64,000 bases of DNA, taken from the NCBI GenBank assembly GCA_036023115.1, contig JAYKKT010000086.1, positions 16,445,501-16,509,500 on the forward strand, given 5' to 3'. How positions within the stretch are numbered: the stretch's first letter is position 1; every line of letters begins with the position of its first letter. The notes under the pieces are model-generated. The model was not told the DNA's origin. It did no database searches and saw only the letters and a list, made by a program, of their open reading frames with translations. This DNA comes from Brasenia schreberi (lineage: Eukaryota; Streptophyta; Magnoliopsida; Nymphaeales; Cabombaceae). Below, piece by piece: positions 36,294 to 45,600 of the stretch. The position numbers and the translations under genes were made by a program.

Positions 36294-37424
36294 TCACATC
36301 ATGTTCCAAGGCTTCTTGAGTTTTGGATTTTTTTTGTAAAGTGGATGGCCTTTAAACTTGGTGTCATCCATATCATGCACATACACACGTCTAGGTTGGT
36401 CTAGGGGTTTAGAGACAAAGGGTGATTTGGGTTTCCCTAGGATAGAAATGACTTTAGATGGATGGGCTTCACTCGGGCATGACTTGGGCTGCCCTTGTAT
36501 ACACACGATTGACTTGGGTTTTCCTAAGAGATGCACGACTCCTAGGTGGGGGTTGACCAAGGAAGACTTAGCTAATGGTGGGGAAAGGTTTCCCATGCTT
36601 GGTTCATGTAAGGGATGACTCGATATGCAAGGGAAATTCCAGATTCCCTTCAGTTGTGGGTGATCATCTCCTAGAATTACCACTACTTGATCTTCATATG
36701 GGATTTTTACACATTTATGGAATGTGGAAGGCACAACCCGGAGGCTATGGATCCATGGCCTTCCTAACAAGAGGTTGTAAGGGGGGTTTATGTCCACGAC
36801 ATGAAACAACCCCTTGTGTCTTATGTTCCCAACTTTCATGGGTAATTCTATAACTCCTAGGGAATGGGATGCATTGCCATCGCATCCTATGATAATGATG
36901 GAGACCGGTTCTAAACTGGACATGGTGACTCTGACTTGGAAGGTCACGTGCAACGGAAGGATGTTTAGACCTCCTCCTCCATTGACTAAACACTTGTCTA
37001 GAGTGTGGTGATTCAAAACCACCTCTATATGCAAGGCTTGGTTATGGGCCATGTAGGGTCTTTCCAACTCATCCTCCGTAGACACGATGGGGGCCTTAGC
37101 ACATATAGGGGAGACCAAGAAGGATAAGGACTCGGGGGTTATGGATAGGTTAACCTTAGCCCTTTCTAGGATCCCTTCTAAGACTCGTCTATGCCTAGGT
37201 GAGGTTTGGATCAATTCTAGAATAGAAATGTTTATGAGAATTTTAGAAAGGTGTAGTTCAAAATCATAAGGGATTAACACCATGCTTTTACCCTTGTCCA
37301 TGCCATGAGGTACATTAGGGATGCATACTTTTGAAGGACCGGGTATAACTACCACTTTCTTGCTAGCATTCTTGGCCAAATATGGGGGTTGATGGATCCT
37401 CCCAGACCTAGTCACCTCGTTCAC
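36294..37424 (-). pseudogene. Gypsy aspartic protease region
   Basis: A 376-codon open frame. The retropepsin core is at about residues 130-235: the active-site loop reads CLVNGGGGLNILPL, where related Tat elements have Asp at the Asn position, and the flap/C-terminal part reads NLLLGRPWIH. The N-terminal 125 residues are a gag-pro spacer and the C-terminal 100 residues are Pro/Lys/Ser-rich. With the catalytic Asp replaced by Asn, the protease is expected to be dead although the frame is long. Confidence 0.8.
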
Positions 37425-37774
37425 ACCTTCCCTAAGGCTCGTTCCTATCTTGGCTCTATCTTAATGATTCAGAGCACTGCGGATCTCTAAAAAGGCTCTA
37501 ACCTGGGGTGAGACTCTAAGCGCTCCCTGGATCACTACTTGCTTGACTTTTTTTATTATGAGAGCAAGTGGTGTGTGGTAAGTAGTGTGTACCATATGCA
37601 ATGCATGCTCCATTCCATGAGTTTTGGGTGAGAGAGAGGGTACCTCTTTGCCCTTCCCGTTGGTGCTTGCGTGGTTGAAGAAGGGTTCTTTAAAAATAGC
37701 TTGGGAGGACTCCGGTTCTTTCGTGACGTGGAGCCTTCTTTGCTCTATCAAGTCTTTAATTTTATTCAAAAGAA

Positions 37775-39140
37775 TTTAACATTAAGATGTCCAAGGAATG
37801 GAGAGCAAGTACACTTATACCCGTATATAAGAACAAGGGAGACATTCAAAATTGTGCGAATTATCGAGGTATCAAGTTAATGAGTCATACTATGAAATTA
37901 TGGGAAAGAATTATCGAACGTAGGTTAAGACAAGTATCAAGTACAACAGAGAACCAATTTGGATTTATGCCAGGTAGATCTACTATTGAAGCGATTCACC
38001 TTTTGAGACGTCTTATGGAACATTTTAGAGCAAAAAAGAAAGGCCTTCACATGATATTTATTGATCTAGAAAAAACTTATGATAAGGTACCGAGAGAGGT
38101 TCTTTGGAGAACTTTGGAAAAAAGAGGTATCCCATTGACATATATTAACCTTATAAGAGACATGTATGATGGTGCAAAAACATGTGTGAGGACTCATGAA
38201 GGAACGACAGACTTCTTTGAAGTTAATATTGGGTTACATCAAGGATCAACTTTAAGCCCATACTTATTTATAATGGTGATGGATGAGTTAACAAAACATA
38301 TTCAAGATGAAGTACCTTGGTGTATGTTATTTGCAGATGACATTGTATTAGTGGAGGAGTCTAAGGAAAAAGTTAATAGAAACTTGGAACTATGGAGAGA
38401 AACATTAGAAAGCAAAGGCCTCCGACTTAGTAGAACAAAGACAGAATATATGGAATGTAAGTTTGATCATTTGGCTACTTCAAAGGACATAGAAATTAAA
38501 ATTGTCACACATTGCATTCCCCAAAAGGAAAGTTTTAAATACCTAGGGTCAATTTTTCAAAGTGATGAAAGAATTGATGGAGATATTACACATAGAATTA
38601 ATGCTGGTTGGTTAAAATGGAGAGGAGCATCAGGTATTCTTTGTGATAAAAAGATACCATTAAAATTAAAAGGTAAATATTATAGAGCAACAACTAGGCC
38701 TGCCATGTTTTATAGTTCTGAGTGTTGGGCAGTTAATCATCAACATGTACAAAAGATGTCTGTGATAGAAATGAAAATATTGAGATGGATGAGTGGTCAT
38801 ACAAGAAAAGACCGTATACATAATGAGGTTATTAGAAACAAATTAGTAGTGGCACCAATAGAGGATAAAATGAGAGAACATCGTTTAAGATGGTTTGGAC
38901 ATATAGAAAGAAGATCAAAAGAAGAACCTGTAAGAAAGTTAGAAAAACTAAATTTGGAAAGTATTAAAAGAGGTAGAGGACGACCACAAAAGTGTTGGAA
39001 AGAAACAATAAAAAATGATCTAGCTTATTGGGAGTTAACTGCTAACATGGCACAAGATAGGGATCTGTGGAAACAAAGAATCCATGTAGCCGACCCCGTC
39101 TAGTATGAGAAAAGGCTTAGTCATTGTTGTTGTTGTTTGT
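37775..39140 (+). mobile_element. RTE LINE with an intact reverse-transcriptase frame, inside the gypsy gag
   Basis: A 5'-truncated LINE that starts at about 37778 (AAGATGTCCAAGGAATGG) and ends in GAGAAAAGGCTTAGTCATTGTTGTTGTTG. It is the least decayed copy of the family in the window and is antisense to the gypsy. The endonuclease domain is absent. Confidence 0.85.
37787..39103 (+). CDS. LINE reverse transcriptase, 438-codon open frame (EN-less)
   Basis: It begins in the first RT blocks ([30 protein letters not shown]) and contains [36 protein letters not shown], the [13 protein letters not shown] block and the catalytic [12 protein letters not shown] (about residue 185). Then follow the C-terminal region with [20 protein letters not shown] and [19 protein letters not shown], and the stop at 39103. 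The reading frame is unbroken, unlike every other copy here. The upstream endonuclease part is missing, so the copy cannot retrotranspose by itself. It belongs to the plant RTE clade, judged by the GTT tail and RT motifs; that assignment is inference. Confidence 0.85.
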   Translation: MSKEWRASTLIPVYKNKGDIQNCANYRGIKLMSHTMKLWERIIERRLRQVSSTTENQFGFMPGRSTIEAIHLLRRLMEHFRAKKKGLHMIFIDLEKTYDKVPREVLWRTLEKRGIPLTYINLIRDMYDGAKTCVRTHEGTTDFFEVNIGLHQGSTLSPYLFIMVMDELTKHIQDEVPWCMLFADDIVLVEESKEKVNRNLELWRETLESKGLRLSRTKTEYMECKFDHLATSKDIEIKIVTHCIPQKESFKYLGSIFQSDERIDGDITHRINAGWLKWRGASGILCDKKIPLKLKGKYYRATTRPAMFYSSECWAVNHQHVQKMSVIEMKILRWMSGHTRKDRIHNEVIRNKLVVAPIEDKMREHRLRWFGHIERRSKEEPVRKLEKLNLESIKRGRGRPQKCWKETIKNDLAYWELTANMAQDRDLWKQRIHVADPV

Positions 39141-40499
39141 AGTATCATGACCTTTGAGCCTATGATACTTGCAAAATTCATTCAAAAATTTCCCTTTTGG
39201 GGGTGTCCCCTTGGAAAGAGTGGGGAGAGTGGCCATGCCCTGGGCCAGCAAGAGGTCTAGGACTTCCGTGATCGGTTGTCCTAATGGGGTGAACTCCCTC
39301 CTTTCAAAATTCTTTTAATGCTTTTTAACATGTTTTTGTTCGGTCTTTTTAGAAGGGTCGGCCGGGCTTGATTCCATTCGGACATTTGCAACTTTTTGGG
39401 GTTTTGCCCCATTGTCCGCAGTGGGTTACCCATATATCCCGGGCTTTTCAAAACGAGTCTTTTGGAAAATCCTTCATTTCCACAAATCTTCGTAGACCCC
39501 CTTTTTCAAATTAGCTTCGAAGAGGAAAGCCTTCTTTATTTATTTGTGGAATGTTGATATTTCATGAAGGGAGAGAAGCACTTTTAAATCTGTTTTGAAA
39601 TTTTCGAGGATTAGCATTATTGCACATCCTTCTGAGATGGGCTCTCGCACTTGCCCCAAGAGTGACCTCTACCTAATGATGAATGCGTGAGCATCCTCGT
39701 TAGGTGCTTGTTTAGTGTCCCTTAAGATATTCAAAGTGAGAGTGATTTCTACGTTGTGGGAAAATCTTTGTATAATGCAATTCGCTAGCTCCTCAAAGGT
39801 AGCGAATTGGCTTAAATCGTATAAAGCCAACCATTTCGAAGCATTGTCCTTAATGGAAAGAGAAAACCAGTATATCCATTTTGTTGAGTCTTTCTTTTTT
39901 TTATAGGCCCTACGAGAGAAGAGTTGAAGGTGGGATCTAAGATCCTCACTTCCGTCATACCATTGGAAATTCGGTATGTCATCATCACTATCAGTTTGGT
40001 AATAAGAAGGTAAGAAATCTGATAGTGCATAGGATTTTTTCTCTTTAATTTGGCCTCTCAATAGTTGTTGTAGGGTCTTTCTAAGTTTCAATGTGAAAGA
40101 CTCATGTTCTTTTTCCCCTTCCACTACCGAGGTCTCTTTGGGCTTTCTTGATCTATTCGATTTTTTGTGAGCCCTCCTCGCTTGTTTTCCATGGGAAGAA
40201 CATTACTCCACCGCTTCGGCCTCTTGGCTTAGAGCGACAATTCTTTCTCCTAAGAGCTTGAAGTCTCTTCAATGGGAAACAAGCGATTTTTCTTTGTTTT
40301 TGTAATCCATTTTCGAAAATTTCTTTGAAAATAGACTTCATGAGCAAGAAGCCCAACTCGACACTTCATATGACTCGTCCGAACTAGACATGCTTTTTGA
40401 AGTAAAACCAACCTGTGCACAAGTTCAAAAGTTAACACCATGTTTTTGAAAAGCTTGGAATTGGAGATCACATAAGTTGAAGTTTCTTAAGGCTCGAGT

Positions 40500-40519
40500 C
40501 CCACCGGGCGTGCCAATTC
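40500..40519 (-). other. Gypsy primer-binding region
   Basis: On the minus strand GAATTGGCACGCCCGGTGGG follows the LTR end (CGTGTCTACA) directly, as in Tat-type elements. It fixes the internal LTR edge at 40520. Confidence 0.65.
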
Positions 40520-41033
40520 TGTAGACACGAAATTTTTACTCCAAGCCTATGTAGAGACTTAGAATGATAATTTCTAATCTACTCTCGCGCGAGCGTGTCA
40601 ACTAGTTTTCAAAAACTAGCAAAAGGATAAACAAATCTGACTTTACTTGGGCGATTGGGTTAAGCGAGCTCTTTTTGCTTTAGGCCTTCTTGAACCGATG
40701 CTCAAGGGTCAGCCTAAGCACTTAGAAACTTCAATTCTAAAAGTAAGAAACTCCAATTCACATAAGGATGAGGTGTTTTTCAAAGAAGATATGAAATGCA
40801 CTTGGTTCAAGCTCAAAATTGAACAAGTGTTGAAAAACAGAAAACAAAATGTTCTGTTTTCTGGCCTTATTTCCCGAATTGTTTTCAGTGCCTTAAAGAC
40901 CCTCCACATCTCAGGCTTATTTTATACTTTTGCTAGTTTTTGAAAACTAGCTGGCACGCTCACGCGAGAGTAGATTAGAAATTATCATTCCAAGTCTCTA
41001 CATAGGCTTGGAGTGAAAATTTCGTGTCTATTG
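40520..41033 (-). repeat. Gypsy 5' LTR with about 105-bp inverted terminal arms
   Basis: The left arm (40520-40625) and the right arm (40928-41031) are reverse complements over about 104 bp with about five differences, all transitions. They enclose a 300-bp unique centre. The LTR ends in GTGTCTACA next to the primer-binding region. Its outer end reads CGTGTCTATT and is one or two changes from the expected CTACA. The RNA of this LTR could form a long hairpin. Confidence 0.75.
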
Positions 41034-41670
41034 AACTTCTAACTCTGCCTGTGGAAGGAGCAACTTCTTTCCTAGTTCCTGCCAGGTGGTGTTTCAACCG
41101 TGAAATTATACTACTGACCACTATCTCACAAAATAAACATATGATATTTAATTTGGAACCCTCAACTGTGTACCCCATTACCATATTGGATCATTAAACT
41201 TAGAGTGAGAGTCTCTAACATCCCTTCTTGCCATCTCACTTGAGCACTTTAATTTAATAAAAAACCTGAAAATAAAAGCACTTCGTAAATCCCCTAATCT
41301 TTAAATAACACTCAAATAGAGTGTCTCCTACTTCATGAATGCAATAAAAATCATATCCACACACTTAATAACTTCATATTTTGTCATTCAAAAAAGAAAA
41401 ATACAAATAACATAAAAAAACAACAAATAAAAAAGAAAAAAATGAAAAAACATTAAAATATACCAAAATCCGAGTTAGGAGGCTTCCACAGATACTATAG
41501 AGGTTGTTTTTGGAGCCTTGAACACCAAGAAGGGGAAGAACCACCGAAAGAAGGCTTAGGGAGCTCTGAAGAAACGAAGGAAACCCGCAAAAATGCAGGT
41601 TTCCATTCGCCAGGGACCCTTTATCGTGCGATACGGCCCGTATCGCACGATATGGAGCGATAAGTTTGCA
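41034..41670 (-). mobile_element. hAT C, 5' portion (BED-finger exon and subterminal repeats)
   Basis: Homologous to hAT A 28788-29440: GAACTTCTAACTCTGCCTG, CCAGGTGGTGTTTCAACC (BED-finger coding on the minus strand), the TGAATGCAATAAAAATC segment and the CGTGCGATACGGCCCGTATC subterminal block. The outermost 80-100 bp with the terminus are missing; the match stops near 41670. Between this part and 31477-32187 about 1.85 kb of transposase is missing and has been replaced by LINE and gypsy DNA. Confidence 0.8.
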
Positions 41671-41679
41671 TGTTTTTGT

Positions 41680-41960
41680 GTCTGGTGGCGGATGCACAAT
41701 CTCTTTTCTGACATACTATACACTTTAAAGTATTAGAGCGAGTGGTATCCTTCTCTTCCATGTTTGGAAGTTTAAACCATTTAACTTTTCTTTCTTTGTC
41801 AGTTTTGACACACATATTGTAGAGTTCATTTTATGTGTTTGGCAATTATAACAAATAGGTGGTCTAAAAAAAACATTTATCAAGCAACAAAACATAAATA
41901 GCATAACTCTAATTATCATGTTGAAAAATATCATAAAAATCATCAAAAAATAACTAATTT
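41680..41960 (-). pseudogene. Copia 1 gag N-terminus
   Basis: The minus-strand frame contains SKLTKKEKLNGLNFQTWKRR, the start of a copia gag (the family has GxNFxxWK). It runs into stops (near 41725) and then meets the edge of hAT C. The gag continues on the other side of hAT C at 31476. Confidence 0.6.
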
Positions 41961-43148
41961 TTATTATAAAAAAGCTGGGATAAATCCATAAATTTTCTCA
42001 AAAAATTCCTACCTTTGTTAATTTTCCAAAACACCAGGGGTAAAATAGTAATTTTGTATGTTTGTCCAGTTTTGTAATTTTTCAGAAAGACCGAGGACAG
42101 AACAATAAAATGGGTGTTTGGTATTTTTGAAAATTCATAATTGATCGGAGGTAAATTCGTAATTTCGCTCCTTAGTCTGAATTTATAATTTCCTCAAAAG
42201 GACATGGACAAATCTTTCTTTTGACATAGTGGTAGTATTGTAATAAATTTAATTGGGAAGGGAAGGAAAGTAATTCAATCAATCAGTTTTTCATAGTTTT
42301 CATAAACTATTGGAGGGCAAAAGTGACTTTTCGCCCATATAAGGGCAAAATAACTTTTTCCCAAAATATATCTTGATATTTTGGTAATTTTATCTATTGA
42401 CAGTTTGTAATTTTCAAAAATCGTCCGGGGTAGAACAAACTTTTTAGTCCACTGCTTGAGGCGATTTTATGATGCGTTAGAAATGGAGAGGAGAGAGAGA
42501 TAGAGGGAGGGCAGCCGACTGCCTCCTCCGCCTCCTGGTCTATGGCCACCCACAACCTCCTCCCACTCGTTCTGCTTTGGCCTTTTTGTAGCCTCTTGGT
42601 TAAGGGTTTTTCGGCTCACTTATTCTTCTCGCGCCCGACCTCTGGCCTCCTGGCCGAGGTTTTGCCGGCCCGCTTTTTGTCTTTCGACTGACCTTTGGCA
42701 TCTTGGTTGAGGTTCTGTCAGCCCGCATACTATTCAAAACTGATAAAATGAATGTCAATTGCACACATTTCATAAATATAAGTGAATTATGAATGCTAAC
42801 TCCCACACAGAGCTTACTTAAGGCTGATTAAAAGGATATATGGTTGTGTATCGTAAGTATCAAGTATCACATATATATATATATATATATTAAATTTGTT
42901 GAATACATCATGAAATATTCTAAAACCTCAAACAATCAAAATTCAAATGTCATGAAAAATAACTTTCTAATGTATGTATGCATACATTCTCGAAGTATAC
43001 TTCTAAAACCCATGTCTATATTTGTCAAAGTATGGTAAAGGATAGCTATATGCGAATGTTTGGGATTCTTAGATAGTAAAGTACTATCATGTCTCAATGT
43101 AATTTTTAGAAATATTTAGTCAAATAAATGCATTAGACTTGTAGATAC
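41961..43148. other. Non-coding stretch between Copia 1 and Copia 2
   Basis: No gene. 41980-42440 has recurring GGGTAAAATAGTAATTTT and GGGGTAGAAC words that suggest LTR or leader DNA of an old copia, possibly that of Copia 1, but no partner LTR was found. A GC-rich minisatellite (next entry) and a short (AT)10 run near 42870 follow. AT-rich sequence leads to the Copia 2 LTR. Confidence 0.4.
42592..42750. repeat. Three-copy GC-rich minisatellite, period about 53-54 bp
   Basis: CCTCTTGGTTAAGGGTTTTTC (first 20 bases shown: CCTCTTGGTTAAGGGTTTTT) at 42592, CCTCCTGGCCGAGGTTTTGC at 42646 and CATCTTGGTTGAGGTTCTGT at 42699 start three diverged units, each followed by a GCCC-type block. A fourth, weaker unit may lie at 42530-42591. 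Confidence 0.65.
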
Positions 43149-43747
43149 TGTTAACTTATAATAGGAAAGCTAGGCCATTAGGGCTGAGCACGTCCATCGA
43201 CATGGACCTATTGGAATTGGGCTTCAAGGGCTAGTCAATCCTAACGACTACACTACTAGCCATTAGGAGCTGCTTCTCCCATTCTCTCTCATCTCTACTA
43301 CTTTAATAAATCCTTATATAAATAGGGGGTGTTGTGCCATTAATAAAATTAGAGCTTTTTGTGCTCACTTGACTTGTTTGGTATTGTTCCTATTCGGTTT
43401 GTCTTGTGCACCAAGTGTTTGGTGATTTGACTTATAGAAGATCTTGTGTGATCATTTGTGTTTGTCTTTGTGAATATTTTTTTTACGTCGATATTAAAAA
43501 AAGAAGATCAAAAGAAGAACCTGTAAGAAGGTTAGAAAAACTAAATTTGGAAAGTATTAAAAGAGGTAGAGGACGACCACAAAAGTGTTGGAAAGAAACA
43601 ATAAAGAATGATCTAGCTTAGTGGGAGTTAACTGCTAACATGGCACACGATAGAGATCTATGGAAACAAAGAATCCATGTAGCCGACCCCGTCTAGTATG
43701 GGAAAAGGCTTAGTTGTTGTTGTTGATATTGTAGTACTACTTTTACA
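43149..43747 (+). repeat. Copia 2 left LTR, carrying a LINE tail
   Basis: It starts at TGTTAACTTA and ends at CTACTTTTACA. Apart from the LINE insert at 43496-43724 it aligns with 57362-57738. A TATAAATAG box-like motif lies at about 43317 and a possible AATAAA signal at about 43340. Confidence 0.85.
43496..43724 (+). mobile_element. RTE LINE 3' tail in the Copia 2 left LTR
   Basis: 229 bp from AAAAAAAGAAGATCAAAAGA to (GTT)4, flanked by GATATT on both sides (43490-43495 and 43725-43730). The right LTR at about 57716-57724 shows the uninterrupted GGATATT-ATTGCTAC form, which confirms that the LINE is an insertion. Confidence 0.85.
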
Positions 43748-43760
43748 TAGTATTAGAGCC
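43748..43760 (+). other. Copia 2 primer-binding site
   Basis: TAGTATTAGAGCC directly after the LTR matches the usual copia TGGTATCAGAGC site with changes, and fixes the LTR end at 43747. Confidence 0.6.
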
Positions 43761-43884
43761 AGAATGGTCTATTTAGAGTTGCATTGGGATTCGTGCTATT
43801 TGTATGAAGATCTTCAAATTTGAGAGTTGTTTGTTTATCTTGAGGAAATCAAGGTATTCTTCGTATTTTTGTTATTGTTGAGAA

Positions 43885-45600
43885 AATGGAAAAAAATGAG
43901 ACATTTTGTTGTTTATTGGTTCCAAACTCTTATCCAAGTTAGGCACGTATCATAAAAAAATAATTTATCTCTAAAGACTATTAGGATTATATTGATGGTA
44001 CGATTAAAAAGCCCAAATGGATAGAAGAAGGGCTTGATAAGGATGAGTTTCTCAAGATACAATAGAAATACAAGCAAGAGTTCAAAAAATGGGAGAAGTA
44101 CGAAGCCAAAACCACATGGATTATTGGCAAAAATGTGGATGAAAAATTTCGTAATAGAATTAGTATGCTTGATAATACCTATGAGACTTTGGAATACCTT
44201 AGGAAAGCTAATTTCCAAGACGATTTTGTTTTTCAAATAAATTTCATAAAAAAGATGATAATGCGAAAACAAGATTGCATGATCATTAGGGATTATAACA
44301 ATGAGTTTTTCGATCTATGGAACTAACTTATGGGTTTTGTCAAATTTGAAAAACTCTAAAGTATGGATGAGTTTAAAGAATATTTTGACAACTAATATTT
44401 CTTTTTATTTATATAGGATTGATAGACGAATTTGATAACATAAGATCAAATTTGATTCTTTAAAATCGAGACCCAAAAGCTATGAGATCTTTGCCAATTT
44501 AGTTATGAAAGAAACGAAATTGTGAAATATAAGAGACAACAAACAAGCGTTTTTTACTACATCAAGACCCAAAAATTATTTGAAGACCTACAAACCTCTA
44601 CACACCAAAAATAATGAAGGAAATGAACAATTTAAAGGTAATATAATGACTTGGCCAAACAAGAGTACAATTTACCATTATTTCAAAGAGAGTAGACATA
44701 TCAAGACCACATGTCCTCTTTGTTGAGGAGGTTTCCTCATGTGGCTGCCATTAAAAACAAGGAGGAAGTGCTACTGTCGAGAATGAAGACCTATAAAGAA
44801 ATATTCAAAGAAAAGGCAAGCATCTTCGGGTCGACGTTATCAAATTCTTTCAAAATCAAGGTATGACATTGTTTTAAGATTCCGGTGCTTTCTTTTATAT
44901 GACAATTAAATATAAATTGTTATACAATTGTTTCCATACAAGTTAGAGCAGAAGTGTTTATGGTCGATGAAACTAAGTTTGATGTTAAAGAAATTGGTAA
45001 CTTAAAATGTAATTCTTTTAAAATACCTTAAGTATGTTTTTATACTAAAATTAAATCTTATTCTTCTCTCGGTTTCCTAAATTTCTCATAATGGTTGCAT
45101 TGTTACCTTCTCACCAAATGGATGTGTGGTGTAAAATCATTTGTCGAAGAAGGTGATTAGCCGAGGACGTAGAGAAGGTTGTATATATGTCATGGATAAT
45201 TTAGTTGTGTAAAATTTTGAAACATGTGAAATTAAAATTTTGAAACATGTGGAATTACTTTTAATGAGTTTAGGCTTTGACACAAAAGATTTGGGCATCT
45301 TGACGTAAGCAAAATGTATAATTATCCATGAATAAAGACTAATGAAAAGAATGATTTCATTTATGATGGCTTTATATTTGGGAAAACACATTATGCACCA
45401 TTTAGTGAAGGGACTTTTATCACAAAAAAAGCTTTTGAATTAGTGCACTCTGATGCTTGGGGACCCGTTCTTATAACCTAAAAAAGGACGTATTATGTTA
45501 TTTTTATAGATGATTTTACTCATCACACTTGGATATACTTTTTGAAACACAAATCAGAAGTCTTTAAAAAGTTTTTGACCTTTCATAATATGATCAAGGC
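43885..45600 (+). pseudogene. Copia 2 gag and start of integrase
   Basis: The gag reads from about 43885 (MEKNETFCCLLV), through the block IKKPKWIEEGLDKDEFLKIQ and the segment DEKFRNRISMLDNTYETLEY. Stops are frequent. The integrase start is at 45370-45600 (GKTHYAPFSEGTF, VHSDAWGP and IDDFTHHTWIYFLKHKSEVF), where hAT B interrupts it. The protease region between them is decayed beyond recognition. Confidence 0.65.

Larger units (their letters stand above)
37461..40124 (-). pseudogene. Gypsy gag, split by a LINE
   Basis: The N-terminal frame (40124-39669) has the Ty3 gag core (PNFQWYDGSEDLRSHLQLF, KDNASKWLALYDLSQFATFEELANCIIQRF). The C-terminal part includes CKYHRLKGHDTT, which ends at the LINE junction near 39150, and resumes on the other side as [20 protein letters not shown] (37769-37461). 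Other stops lie between 39150 and 39669. Continuity of the motif across the LINE shows that gag was intact in outline when the LINE inserted. Confidence 0.8.
32281..41033 (-). mobile_element. Tat-lineage Ty3/gypsy retrotransposon, 3'-truncated
   Basis: Minus-strand order is LTR (41033-40520), PBS region, gag, protease, linker, RT, RNase H, a second RNase H-like domain, then integrase, cut at 32281 within the integrase C-terminus. The extra RNase H after RT-RNase H and the long gag-pro-pol are marks of the Tat group. The 3' LTR is missing. A LINE (about 37780-39140) interrupts gag. The element lies inside hAT C. Confidence 0.85.
24470..41960 (-). mobile_element. Copia 1: minus-strand Ty1/copia element broken up by nested insertions
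   Basis: Read on the minus strand, the pieces come in copia order. They are the gag N-terminus (about 41830-41680), [hAT C], gag middle and zinc knuckle (31476-30841), protease/pre-integrase and integrase (30673-29540), [hAT A], then reverse transcriptase (about 26180-25150) and RNase H (about 25050-24470). The RNase H end is decayed but keeps a DPLTK-type ending near 24580. No LTR pair is recognisable, because the sequences below 24470 and above 41960 do not match each other. Stops and frameshifts are spread throughout. Confidence 0.75.

Noticed and set aside
24470..42000. Possible integrated virus because of protease, RT and integrase domains
   Set aside because: Domain order (integrase before RT in copia, after RT in gypsy), LTR ends, PBS and PPT identify ordinary plant LTR retrotransposons; no coat or movement protein was seen.
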